A stretch of 64,000 nucleotides of DNA, from contig CBDHHE010000001.1 of NCBI GenBank assembly GCA_965263335.1, forward strand, positions 3,720,001-3,784,000, written 5' to 3'. Origin of the DNA: Thermohalobaculum sp965263335 (lineage in GTDB: Bacteria; Pseudomonadota; Alphaproteobacteria; Rhodobacterales; Rhodobacteraceae). The translations under genes and the position numbers were made by a program. Position 1 is the first letter of the stretch, and every line of letters begins with the position of its first letter. The notes below the pieces were generated by a model. The model made no database searches. It worked only from the letters and a program-made list of their open reading frames with translations, and was not told the DNA's origin. Shown piece by piece: positions 57,435 to 64,000 of this stretch.

Positions 57435-58367
57435 ATGGGGCTCTCTCTTTACACACATCCATCATCGCATCTTCATGTGACGCCGCCAGGTCATCCCGAG
57501 CGCGTGGCGCGCATCGAGACCATAGAGCTGTTGCTCGACACCCGGCCCTACGCCGACTGGGATCGGATCGATGCGCCGGCCGCGGACGACGAACAGATCC
57601 TCCGTGCCCACACCGAGGCGTATCTCGAGATGGTGGTGAGCAAGGTGCCGGACGAGGGGTGGGTGAGCCTCGACCCGGACACGCACATGTGTCCTGACAG
57701 TCTGGTTGCCGCGCGCCACGCGGCAGGCGCCAACATTGCTGCGGTCGAGGCTGTCGTCACGGAGCAGGTCAAGGCCGCATTCTGTGCCGTTCGGCCATGC
57801 GGTCATCACGCCGAGCGTCAGCGCGCCATGGGCTTTTGTCTGTTCTCGAACGCCGCGATCGGTGCACTGCATGCGCTCGATGCCATGGGCCTCGGACGGG
57901 TGGCGATCGTCGACTTCGACGTGCATCACGGCAACGGCACGCAGGACGTGTTCTGGGAGGATCGCCGCGTCCTGTTTGCATCCACGCATCAGATGCCGCT
58001 CTACCCGGGCACCGGTGCCGCGCACGAGACTGGCGTGGGCAACATCGTGAACTGTCCTCTGGGGCCCGGTACGGGCGGCAAGGAGATGCGCGCCGCGTTC
58101 GAAGGGCGGGTGATCCCGGCGCTGGATGCGTTCGAGCCCGAGCTGCTGATCATTTCGGCAGGCTTCGATGCCCATGCCGCCGATCCGCTGGCCAATCTCA
58201 ACTGGGCGGCGACGGATTTTGCGTGGGCCACGGAACGGCTCTGCGAGGCAGCCGGCAGGCATTGTGACGGCAGGGTGGTCTCGACGCTTGAAGGCGGCTA
58301 CGACCTGCAGGCACTGTCGGACAGCACCGCGGCACATCTCGATGCGCTCAAGGTCCACGCGGGATAG
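57435..58367 (+). CDS. histone deacetylase-family (acetylpolyamine/AcuC-like) deacetylase
   Basis: This zinc amidohydrolase has 310 residues from ATG 57435 (ATG 57417 and TTG 57405 are in frame). VTPPGHPERVARIETI near residue 18 begins the arginase-like fold. The catalytic pair is in RPCGHHAERQRAMGFCLFSN near 135. Zinc is held by VDFDVHHGNGTQDVF near 170 and by the aspartate in LLIISAGFDAHAADPLAN near 245, and STLEGGYDLQALS supplies the active-site tyrosine. Bacterial members remove acetyl groups from polyamines or proteins. It starts the rightward run with xseB, ispA and dxs, and its stop is 2 bases before xseB. Confidence 0.9.
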   Translation: MGLSLYTHPSSHLHVTPPGHPERVARIETIELLLDTRPYADWDRIDAPAADDEQILRAHTEAYLEMVVSKVPDEGWVSLDPDTHMCPDSLVAARHAAGANIAAVEAVVTEQVKAAFCAVRPCGHHAERQRAMGFCLFSNAAIGALHALDAMGLGRVAIVDFDVHHGNGTQDVFWEDRRVLFASTHQMPLYPGTGAAHETGVGNIVNCPLGPGTGGKEMRAAFEGRVIPALDAFEPELLIISAGFDAHAADPLANLNWAATDFAWATERLCEAAGRHCDGRVVSTLEGGYDLQALSDSTAAHLDALKVHAG

Positions 58368-58369
58368 AC

Positions 58370-58612
58370 ATGACTGAAAAACCGGTCGCAAAGTTGAGCT
58401 TCGAGGAGGCGCTTGCCGCGCTCGAAGATGTCGTGCGCAAGCTCGAGGGCGGACAGGTGCCGCTCGAGGAATCGATTTCGCTCTATGAGCATGGTGACGC
58501 ACTGCGTCGGCACTGCGAGGACCGACTGAAGGCGGCCGAACTCAAGGTCGAGAAGATTGTCGCCGGACCGGAAGGTGTGGTCCAGGGTGCCGAGCCGCTG
58601 GACGGGTCGTGA
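58370..58612 (+). CDS. xseB: exodeoxyribonuclease VII small subunit
   Basis: The protein has 80 residues from ATG 58370. KLSFEEALAALEDVVRKLEG, GQVPLEESISLYEHGDALRR and CEDRLKAAELKVEKI are the full XseB signature, a helical hairpin that binds XseA. The xseA gene is elsewhere. The stop overlaps the ispA GTG (GTGA). The order xseB-ispA-dxs is conserved widely in proteobacteria. Confidence 0.95.
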   Translation: MTEKPVAKLSFEEALAALEDVVRKLEGGQVPLEESISLYEHGDALRRHCEDRLKAAELKVEKIVAGPEGVVQGAEPLDGS

Positions 58613-59514
58613 CGGACATGACGTTCGCTGACCGTTTGACCGAGGTGGCAACCGAGGTGGAGGCAACGCTCGATGCGGCGCTCGTCGTTCCGGATGATCT
58701 TGCCCCCGGCGAGGCCGTGCTTCGCGAGGCGATGCGCTACGCAACGCTTGGCGGCGGAAAGCGGCTGAGGGCCTTTCTCGCCGTCGAGACGGCCGGTCTG
58801 TTCGATGTGCCGCGATCGGCTGCGCTCAGAGCAGGCGCTGCCGTCGAATGCCTGCACGCATACTCGCTGGTTCATGATGATCTGCCGGCGATGGATGATG
58901 ACGACCTGCGCCGGGGCAAACCCACGGTACACAAGGTCTGGGACGATGCGGTCGCCATTCTTGCTGGAGATGCCCTCCAGACACTCGCATTCGAGATCCT
59001 GTCCGCGCCAGAAACAAGCCCCGATCCGGGGGTGCGTGCCCAGCTCTGTCTGGGCCTGGCGCGTGCATCGGGGATTGGCGGCATGGTCGGTGGTCAGATG
59101 ATCGATATCGCGGCAGAGACCTCGAAACATCCCTTTGATCTGCCAACCATCACCCGGCTGCAGGCTCAGAAGACCGGAGCGCTCATACGCTTCTCTGCAG
59201 AGGCAGGTGCCATTCTTGCCTCCGACAGCGCGGCACAGGAAAGGCTTGCCACCTACGCGCGTCACCTCGGACTGGCCTTTCAGATCCGCGACGACCTGCT
59301 CGACATCGAGGGCGACGAAGCTCTGACCGGCAAGCGGTTGCAGAAGGATGAGGATGCCGGCAAGGCGACATTCGTCTCCCTGCTGGGGATCGAAGGTGCG
59401 CGGCAGGCGGCCGAAAACGAGATCGCCGCGGCAATCGACTCGCTTCGTGAATTCGGATCACGAGCTATCTGGTTGCGAGAGGCGGCGAAATTTGCGATCC
59501 ACCGTAGCAGGTGA
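58609..59514 (+). CDS. ispA: farnesyl/geranyl diphosphate synthase
   Basis: This prenyl transferase condenses isopentenyl diphosphate with allylic diphosphates. It has 301 residues from GTG 58609, overlapping the xseB stop; an in-frame ATG lies at 58618. ATLGGGKRLRAFLAVETAGL near residue 42 binds isopentenyl diphosphate. The first aspartate motif is in YSLVHDDLPAMDDDDLRRGK near 88 and the second in LAFQIRDDLLDIEGDEALTG near 225. KDEDAGKATFVSLLGIEGAR follows. The insertion of two residues in DDLPAMDD and the chain-length region are of the type II (bacterial farnesyl) kind. Confidence 0.94.
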   Translation: MTDMTFADRLTEVATEVEATLDAALVVPDDLAPGEAVLREAMRYATLGGGKRLRAFLAVETAGLFDVPRSAALRAGAAVECLHAYSLVHDDLPAMDDDDLRRGKPTVHKVWDDAVAILAGDALQTLAFEILSAPETSPDPGVRAQLCLGLARASGIGGMVGGQMIDIAAETSKHPFDLPTITRLQAQKTGALIRFSAEAGAILASDSAAQERLATYARHLGLAFQIRDDLLDIEGDEALTGKRLQKDEDAGKATFVSLLGIEGARQAAENEIAAAIDSLREFGSRAIWLREAAKFAIHRSR

Positions 59515-59528
59515 GACGGAGAAACGAC

Positions 59529-61460
59529 GTGACCCAGAGCGACCGCCCCGTGACCCCGCTCCTCGACCGCGTGCGGGTCCCCTCGGACATGCACTCGATG
59601 AGCGATGCCGAGCTTGCGCAACTTGCAGACGAGTTGCGTGCCGAGACCATATCGGCGGTTTCGGTGACGGGAGGTCATCTCGGAGCGGGTCTTGGGGTGG
59701 TCGAACTCACCGTCGCCATTCACGCAGTGTTCGACACACCCCATGACAAGCTGATCTGGGATGTCGGTCACCAGTGCTATCCGCACAAGATCCTCACGGG
59801 CCGGCGCGACCGCATTCGAACGCTTCGCCAGGGAGGCGGGCTCTCCGGATTCACGAAGCGCGCCGAGAGCGAATACGATCCGTTCGGTGCGGCGCACTCG
59901 TCCACATCCATCTCTGCGGGACTGGGGTTCGCTGCGGGTCGCGAGCTGGGTGCGGATACCGGCGATGCGATTGCGGTCATCGGTGATGGTGCGATGACGG
60001 CGGGTCTCGCCTACGAAGCGATGAACAATGCCGGCTGGCTCAAGCACCGGCTGATCGTGATCCTGAACGACAACGAGATGTCGATCGCGCCTCCCGTCGG
60101 TGCGATGTCCAGCTATCTTTCGCGGCTCTATGCGCAGGGGCCCCTCCATGATCTGAAATCCATGGCAAAGGGCGTGATGGGCAACGTGCCGGGACCGCTG
60201 GGCGAGTTCCTGCGCGAGGGAGCTCATCGGGCCGAGACCCTGATGAAGTCAGTCACCGTCGGCGGCACGATGTTCGAGGAACTGGGGTTCGACTATGTGG
60301 GGCCGATCGATGGCCACGACATGCAGCAACTGCTGCCCGTGATGAGGGCGGTCAAGTCGAATGCGTCGGGGCCCGTGCTGATTCACGCCATCACCAAGAA
60401 GGGCAAAGGGTACAAACCGGCGGAGAGCTCGGCGGACAAGTATCACGGCGTCGCCAAGTTCGACGTCGTCACGGGCAAGCAGTCAAAGGGTACGTCCAAC
60501 GTGCCGAGCTACACCAAGGTGTTTGCCAATGCGCTGATCAAGGAGGCGGATCAGGACGACACGATTTGCGCCATCACGGCCGCGATGCCGTCCGGTACAG
60601 GGCTCGACCTGTTTGAGAAAGCCCACCCGACGAGGTCGTTCGACGTGGGCCTTGCCGAACAACACGGCGTGTGCTTTGCGGCAGGTCTTGCCGCGTCGGG
60701 CATGAAGCCATTCGCCGCCATCTATTCAACGTTCCTTCAGCGCGCCTACGATCAGGTTGTGCACGATGTTGCGATCCAGAAGCTGCCTGTGCGCTTCGCG
60801 ATTGACCGTGCCGGTCTCGTTGGTGCCGATGGAGCAACGCACGCAGGCGCATTCGACATTGCCTATCTGGGCTGTCTCCCGGGCTTTGTGGTGATGGCGG
60901 CCGCTGATGAGGCGGATCTCGTGCACATGGTGCGCACCGCGGTCGAGATCGATGACCGGCCCTCGGCCTTCCGATATCCCCGCGGCGAGGGCATGGGAGT
61001 TGACATGCCGGACTTCGGCGTGGCGCTCGAAATCGGCCGAGGACGGATGATGCGCGAGGGCACAAAGATCGCGCTGCTGTCATTCGGCGGCCGGCTCGCG
61101 GAGTGCCTGTCCGCCGCTGACGAACTCGAGGCGCGTGGCCTCTCGACCAGCGTGGCCGATGCCCGATTTGCAAAGCCTCTCGATCGGGACCTGATCCTGC
61201 GGCTGGCACGAGAGCATGAGGCACTGATCACGGTCGAGGAAGGCTCGGTCGGAGGATTCGGGAGCTATGTCCTCCAGCTTCTCTCCGACGAAGGCGTGCT
61301 CGATGCAGGCCTTCGTGTGCGCACGATGGTTCTTCCCGATACATTCATCGACCAGGATAAGCCTGCGGAGATGTACGTAACCGCCGGGCTGACCGCATCG
61401 GATATTGCCGCCAAGGCGATGGCCGCACTTGGGCAAGGAGCCGCCGCCGTGCGTGCCTGA
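59529..61460 (+). CDS. dxs: 1-deoxy-D-xylulose-5-phosphate synthase
   Basis: This ThDP enzyme makes the first committed step of non-mevalonate isoprenoid synthesis. It has 643 residues from GTG 59529, with GGAG eight bases upstream; GTG 59511 would overlap the ispA stop. GGHLGAGLGVVELTVAIHAV near residue 48, WDVGHQCYPHKILTGRRD near 76, and VIGDGAMTAGLAYEAMNNAG near 148 with the ThDP-metal motif. FDVGLAEQHGVCFAAGLA near 373 holds the catalytic glutamate, and the transketolase C-terminal part ends with VEEGSVGGFGSYVLQLL and VLPDTFIDQ. Paired with ispA, it supplies precursors for quinones and carotenoids. Confidence 0.96.
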   Translation: MTQSDRPVTPLLDRVRVPSDMHSMSDAELAQLADELRAETISAVSVTGGHLGAGLGVVELTVAIHAVFDTPHDKLIWDVGHQCYPHKILTGRRDRIRTLRQGGGLSGFTKRAESEYDPFGAAHSSTSISAGLGFAAGRELGADTGDAIAVIGDGAMTAGLAYEAMNNAGWLKHRLIVILNDNEMSIAPPVGAMSSYLSRLYAQGPLHDLKSMAKGVMGNVPGPLGEFLREGAHRAETLMKSVTVGGTMFEELGFDYVGPIDGHDMQQLLPVMRAVKSNASGPVLIHAITKKGKGYKPAESSADKYHGVAKFDVVTGKQSKGTSNVPSYTKVFANALIKEADQDDTICAITAAMPSGTGLDLFEKAHPTRSFDVGLAEQHGVCFAAGLAASGMKPFAAIYSTFLQRAYDQVVHDVAIQKLPVRFAIDRAGLVGADGATHAGAFDIAYLGCLPGFVVMAAADEADLVHMVRTAVEIDDRPSAFRYPRGEGMGVDMPDFGVALEIGRGRMMREGTKIALLSFGGRLAECLSAADELEARGLSTSVADARFAKPLDRDLILRLAREHEALITVEEGSVGGFGSYVLQLLSDEGVLDAGLRVRTMVLPDTFIDQDKPAEMYVTAGLTASDIAAKAMAALGQGAAAVRA

Positions 61461-61600
61461 TCTCAAGTCCAAGGCGGGGTGCACGCTCGAGAAGATCTGC
61501 GATCACGAAGATTGCGAGACAATGGCTGTTTTATCGCCATGACTTCGCCACTAGATTATGATGAAGCGGTGAGCTGAACCAGCGCGGGAGCGGTTTGGAC

Positions 61601-62131
61601 ATGCAAATTCTGGCAGCCCTAATCGGATTGATCGGCGTTATTGCCATATGGCAATGGCGGGTTCGAGCCGCACGTGATGCCGGTAACCAGATCGCCGAAG
61701 GCGTCCATGATATCCGTCTTGCCGTGCGCCGGTTGATGCACGAGAAGAAGTACAATCGCCACCCGGTTGACAGCGTCGAAGACCCGCGTCTCGCTGCGGC
61801 TGGTGTGATTGTGGCGGTCGCGACCATGGATGCACCGATCTCGCAGCGTGAGATCGAGGCGCTGCGCAAGGCGGCACGCGAGACGTTCGAGGTGACTGAC
61901 CGCGAAGCCCTCGACATTGTTTCGTTCGGCCGTTGGATCGCCGGCCAGTGCGAGACCAACGGGGAAGCTGTGCGCAGGCTCTCGCGCGTTGTGCAACAGC
62001 GTGCGGGCGCCGAAGCGGCGCCCGACCTGATCCGGATCGTGACCGAGGTTGCAACGGCTGACGGCAACGAGCTTGGCGAGCAAGAGACAGACGCGCTCGA
62101 CACAGTGCGTCGGGCATTTGCGGCCGCCTGA
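61601..62131 (+). CDS. membrane-anchored TerB-like protein
   Basis: The protein has 176 residues from ATG 61601, ten bases after GGGAG (TTG 61595 is in frame). Residues 1-20 form one membrane helix (MQILAALIGLIGVIAIWQW). Residues 60-176 are all-helical and resemble the TerB/tellurite-resistance fold: DPRLAAAGVIVAVATMDAPI, SQREIEALRKAARETFEVTD, then APDLIRIVTEVATADGNELG with the repeated acidic-helix pattern. TerB-like proteins bind metal ions at such acidic sites. It lies between dxs and tlyA, 41 bases before the tlyA ATG. Function unknown. Confidence 0.65.
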   Translation: MQILAALIGLIGVIAIWQWRVRAARDAGNQIAEGVHDIRLAVRRLMHEKKYNRHPVDSVEDPRLAAAGVIVAVATMDAPISQREIEALRKAARETFEVTDREALDIVSFGRWIAGQCETNGEAVRRLSRVVQQRAGAEAAPDLIRIVTEVATADGNELGEQETDALDTVRRAFAAA

Positions 62132-62172
62132 AGCACGGGTTGACCACACGAACACCGAAAGCACCTGCGCAG

Positions 62173-62895
62173 ATGCGCCTCGACCGGCGGGTTGTGGAGG
62201 ATGGCCTCTGCTCCAGCCGCGCGCGCGCGCAGGCTTTGATACGCGCCGGCGCGATCAGCGTCGACGGTTCTGTGACCCGGCGTGCGGCTCAGGCGGTGAG
62301 CCCCGGCGCCGAGGTCAGGCTCCATGCCGACCCGTGTCCGTGGGTCAGCCGTGCCGCCCTCAAGCTCCTGCATGCGCTGGATGCATTTGAATTGTCACCC
62401 AAAGGCGTGGCGCTGGACCTGGGGGCTTCGACAGGTGGGTTCACGCAGGTGTTGCTGGCGCGCGGTGCTGAGCGGGTCATTGCGGTGGACGTGGGCCACG
62501 GCCAACTGCACGCGGATCTCCGCGCAAACACCCGGATCACGTTGCACGAGGGCATCAATGCGCGTGCGATCCCCGCCGGACTGGTGCCGCCGGTCGACTG
62601 GATCACCGCCGACCTCTCCTTCATCTCGCTCACCAAGGTGCTGCCGGCTGTCTTGCCGCTTGGCTTGCCGGGCGCACACCTCGTTGCGCTGATAAAGCCG
62701 CAGTTCGAAGCTGGGCCCGCCCATGTCGGCAAGGGTGGGCTGGTGCAAGACCCGGCAGTTCATGTCACAGTGCGCCGGGAGATCGGAGACCTGCTCCGCG
62801 CGCTTGGCTGGGCGATTGTCGGTGAGGCCGAAAGTCCGATCACCGGAGGCGACGGTAACCGTGAGTTTCTGATCGCCGCGCAACGGCCTCGATGA
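62173..62895 (+). CDS. tlyA: TlyA family RNA methyltransferase (2'-O-methyltransferase)
   Basis: The protein has 240 residues from ATG 62173, since TlyA proteins begin M-R-L-D; TTG 62140 is a possible longer start. The N-terminal S4 RNA-binding domain is LDRRVVEDGLCSSRARAQAL with IRAGAISVDGS. The FtsJ-like SAM domain begins after WVSRAALKLLHALDAFEL and has ALDLGASTGGFTQVLLARGA near residue 80. DWITADLSFISLTKVLP and ALIKPQFEAGPAHVGKGG carry the catalytic aspartate and lysine, followed by GDGNREFLIAA. Family members methylate ribose 2'-OH of rRNA cytidines and can influence capreomycin sensitivity. Confidence 0.92.
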   Translation: MRLDRRVVEDGLCSSRARAQALIRAGAISVDGSVTRRAAQAVSPGAEVRLHADPCPWVSRAALKLLHALDAFELSPKGVALDLGASTGGFTQVLLARGAERVIAVDVGHGQLHADLRANTRITLHEGINARAIPAGLVPPVDWITADLSFISLTKVLPAVLPLGLPGAHLVALIKPQFEAGPAHVGKGGLVQDPAVHVTVRREIGDLLRALGWAIVGEAESPITGGDGNREFLIAAQRPR

Positions 62896-62934
62896 CGCTT
62901 TCCCCATTCCCCCTCCTCGGGTATCACCTGCGCT

Positions 62935-64000
62935 ATGATCGATGAGGTGGGGATCGACAGCCTGGGGGCACAAGGTGATGGAATTGCCACCGACGGCACC
63001 TTCGTGCCCGGAACGCTGCCCGGTGAACGCGTGCAGATTTCCCGCCTTGGCCACCGCGGCCGGGTTGAACGGATCGTCGAAGCGGCGCTCCAGCGCATCT
63101 CTCCGGTCTGTCCGCACTTCGGAACCTGTGGCGGCTGTGTGCTGCAGCACGCCTCCGAGGCGTTCACGTCTGGGTGGAAACGGGACCTGGTCGCCCGCGC
63201 CCTCGGTCAGCGTGGCATAGACGCGCCAGAGATCCGTGACACGCTCACCGTGCCTGCGGGCAGCCGGCGGCGTGTGACACTGACCTCCCGCAGGACGCGC
63301 GGGAAGGTGATTGTCGGGTTCCACGAGGCCGGATCGGATCGCCTGGTTCCACTTGAGGCGTGTGCGGTGGCAGAGCCGGCGATTGTCGCAAAGGTGCCTT
63401 CGCTTGCCGGCCTTGTCGAGATCGGCGGAAGCCGCAAGGGAGAGATGCGCTTCACGCTGATCTCGGGTCCCGCCGGAGTTGACGTTGCAGTCGACGGTGG
63501 CAAGCCCATTGAAGGCGCGATGTACGGCTTGCTGGTCGCGCATGCGGCGACGAACAACTACGCTCGGTTGAGCTGGAACCGCGAAACGCTGGTCACCCGC
63601 CATCCACCGATCCAGCACTTTGGCAAGGTGGTCGTCGTGCCTGCCCCCGGTGGGTTTCTCCAGCCCACGACAGAGGGCGCTGCGGCGCTGGTCTCGGCCA
63701 TGCGCGAGGCGGTGGGAGATGCGGCGAGGATTGCAGATCTGTTCGCGGGATCCGGCACCTTCGCCTTGCCGCTCGCGGATCAGTCCGAGGTTCATGCAGC
63801 TGAGGTCGATGCATCTGCGGTCGAAGCGCTGGATCAGGCGTGGCGCAAGGCACGGGGCCTCAAGAAGGTGACGTCCGAGGCGCGTGATCTGTTTCATCGC
63901 CCGTTGCTTGCCCGGGAGCTGAAGGGGTTCGGAGCGGCCATAGTCGATCCGCCGCGCCAGGGCGCACGCGCGCAGACGATTGAGCTTGCCCGCTCGGAGT
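62935..64000 (+). CDS. TrmA/RlmD-type (uracil-5-) RNA methyltransferase, 3' end cut by window
   Basis: The frame is open from ATG 62935 to the window edge, so at least 355 residues are encoded. EVGIDSLGAQGDGIA with GTFVPGTLPGERVQI is a TRAM-like start. Cysteines in CPHFGTCGGC (C-x5-C-x2-C, near residue 60) and in LEACAVAEP near 142 form the usual [4Fe-4S] set. FLQPTTEGAAALVSAMREAV leads into the SAM motif IADLFAGSGTFALPLADQSE near 265, then DPPRQGARAQTIE near the edge is motif IV. The catalytic cysteine should lie just outside. Target (23S rRNA U1939 or U747, or tRNA) cannot be decided. It begins 39 bases after tlyA. Confidence 0.9.
   Translation, partial: MIDEVGIDSLGAQGDGIATDGTFVPGTLPGERVQISRLGHRGRVERIVEAALQRISPVCPHFGTCGGCVLQHASEAFTSGWKRDLVARALGQRGIDAPEIRDTLTVPAGSRRRVTLTSRRTRGKVIVGFHEAGSDRLVPLEACAVAEPAIVAKVPSLAGLVEIGGSRKGEMRFTLISGPAGVDVAVDGGKPIEGAMYGLLVAHAATNNYARLSWNRETLVTRHPPIQHFGKVVVVPAPGGFLQPTTEGAAALVSAMREAVGDAARIADLFAGSGTFALPLADQSEVHAAEVDASAVEALDQAWRKARGLKKVTSEARDLFHRPLLARELKGFGAAIVDPPRQGARAQTIELARSE

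Overview
The window is a contiguous, gene-dense chromosomal piece of a high-GC alphaproteobacterium, most probably a member of the Rhodobacterales (Rhodobacter/Roseobacter group). This is inferred from gene content and order: a second RpoH-type sigma factor beside a cyclopropane-synthase-like/DUF1365/FAD-oxidase/photolyase group, an atpHAGDC operon without the F0 genes, a petP-petR regulator pair, fsa-DUF484-xerC, rsfS-rlmH-gpmI-envC-ctpA-rppH and xseB-ispA-dxs. No rRNA, insertion sequence, prophage or CRISPR array was seen. Every stretch without a protein gene is shorter than 300 bases. One tRNA and one strong small-RNA candidate are present.

Layout. 1-8413: a transporter, a small membrane protein, a fatty-acyl-modifying group (cfa-like, DUF1365, FAD oxidase), photolyase, a GST-like protein and an RpoHII-like sigma factor. 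This resembles the singlet-oxygen (RpoE/ChrR) stress gene set of Rhodobacter. 8434-12906: a five-gene operon for a CDP-activated C-methylated deoxyhexose, with proC fused at its end. 13014-16714: a ThDP enzyme and a secreted RTX repeat protein. 16826-20729: tRNA-Val, an N-formylglutamate amidohydrolase-like gene, a small-RNA candidate, dinB, pyrF and an LprI-like protein. 20906-30232: clpB behind a heat-shock-type promoter, a Flp-like pilin, an orphan CoxL-like molybdoenzyme, and a GNAT/AhpD/OmpA/HisD-like operon. 30303-36356: a secreted caspase-Sel1 protein, a methyltransferase/S-adenosylhomocysteinase-like pair, a very AT-rich intergenic region and a PAS histidine kinase. 36496-43708: pta, xerC-DUF484-fsa, priA, a DUF1203 gene and a LysR regulator. 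43804-49186: a YCII-like gene and the ATP synthase F1 operon. 49409-54846: rppH-ctpA-envC-like-gpmI-rlmH-rsfS, read leftward and mostly coupled by overlapping start/stop codons. 55093-64000: ilvE, petP-petR, a histone-deacetylase-like gene, xseB-ispA-dxs, a TerB-like membrane protein, tlyA and the 5' part of a TrmA-type RNA methyltransferase.

Most of the window is housekeeping. The accessory parts worth attention are the oxidative-stress lipid cluster, the CDP-sugar cassette with a ThDP enzyme opposite it, the RTX protein, the small-RNA candidate at about 17915-17992, the caspase-Sel1 protein, and above all the divergent S-adenosylhomocysteinase paralogue overlapping a methyltransferase beside a 22% GC intergenic region. 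No tool was run. Family names rest on motifs read by eye, and start codons were chosen from ribosome-binding sites and overlaps.
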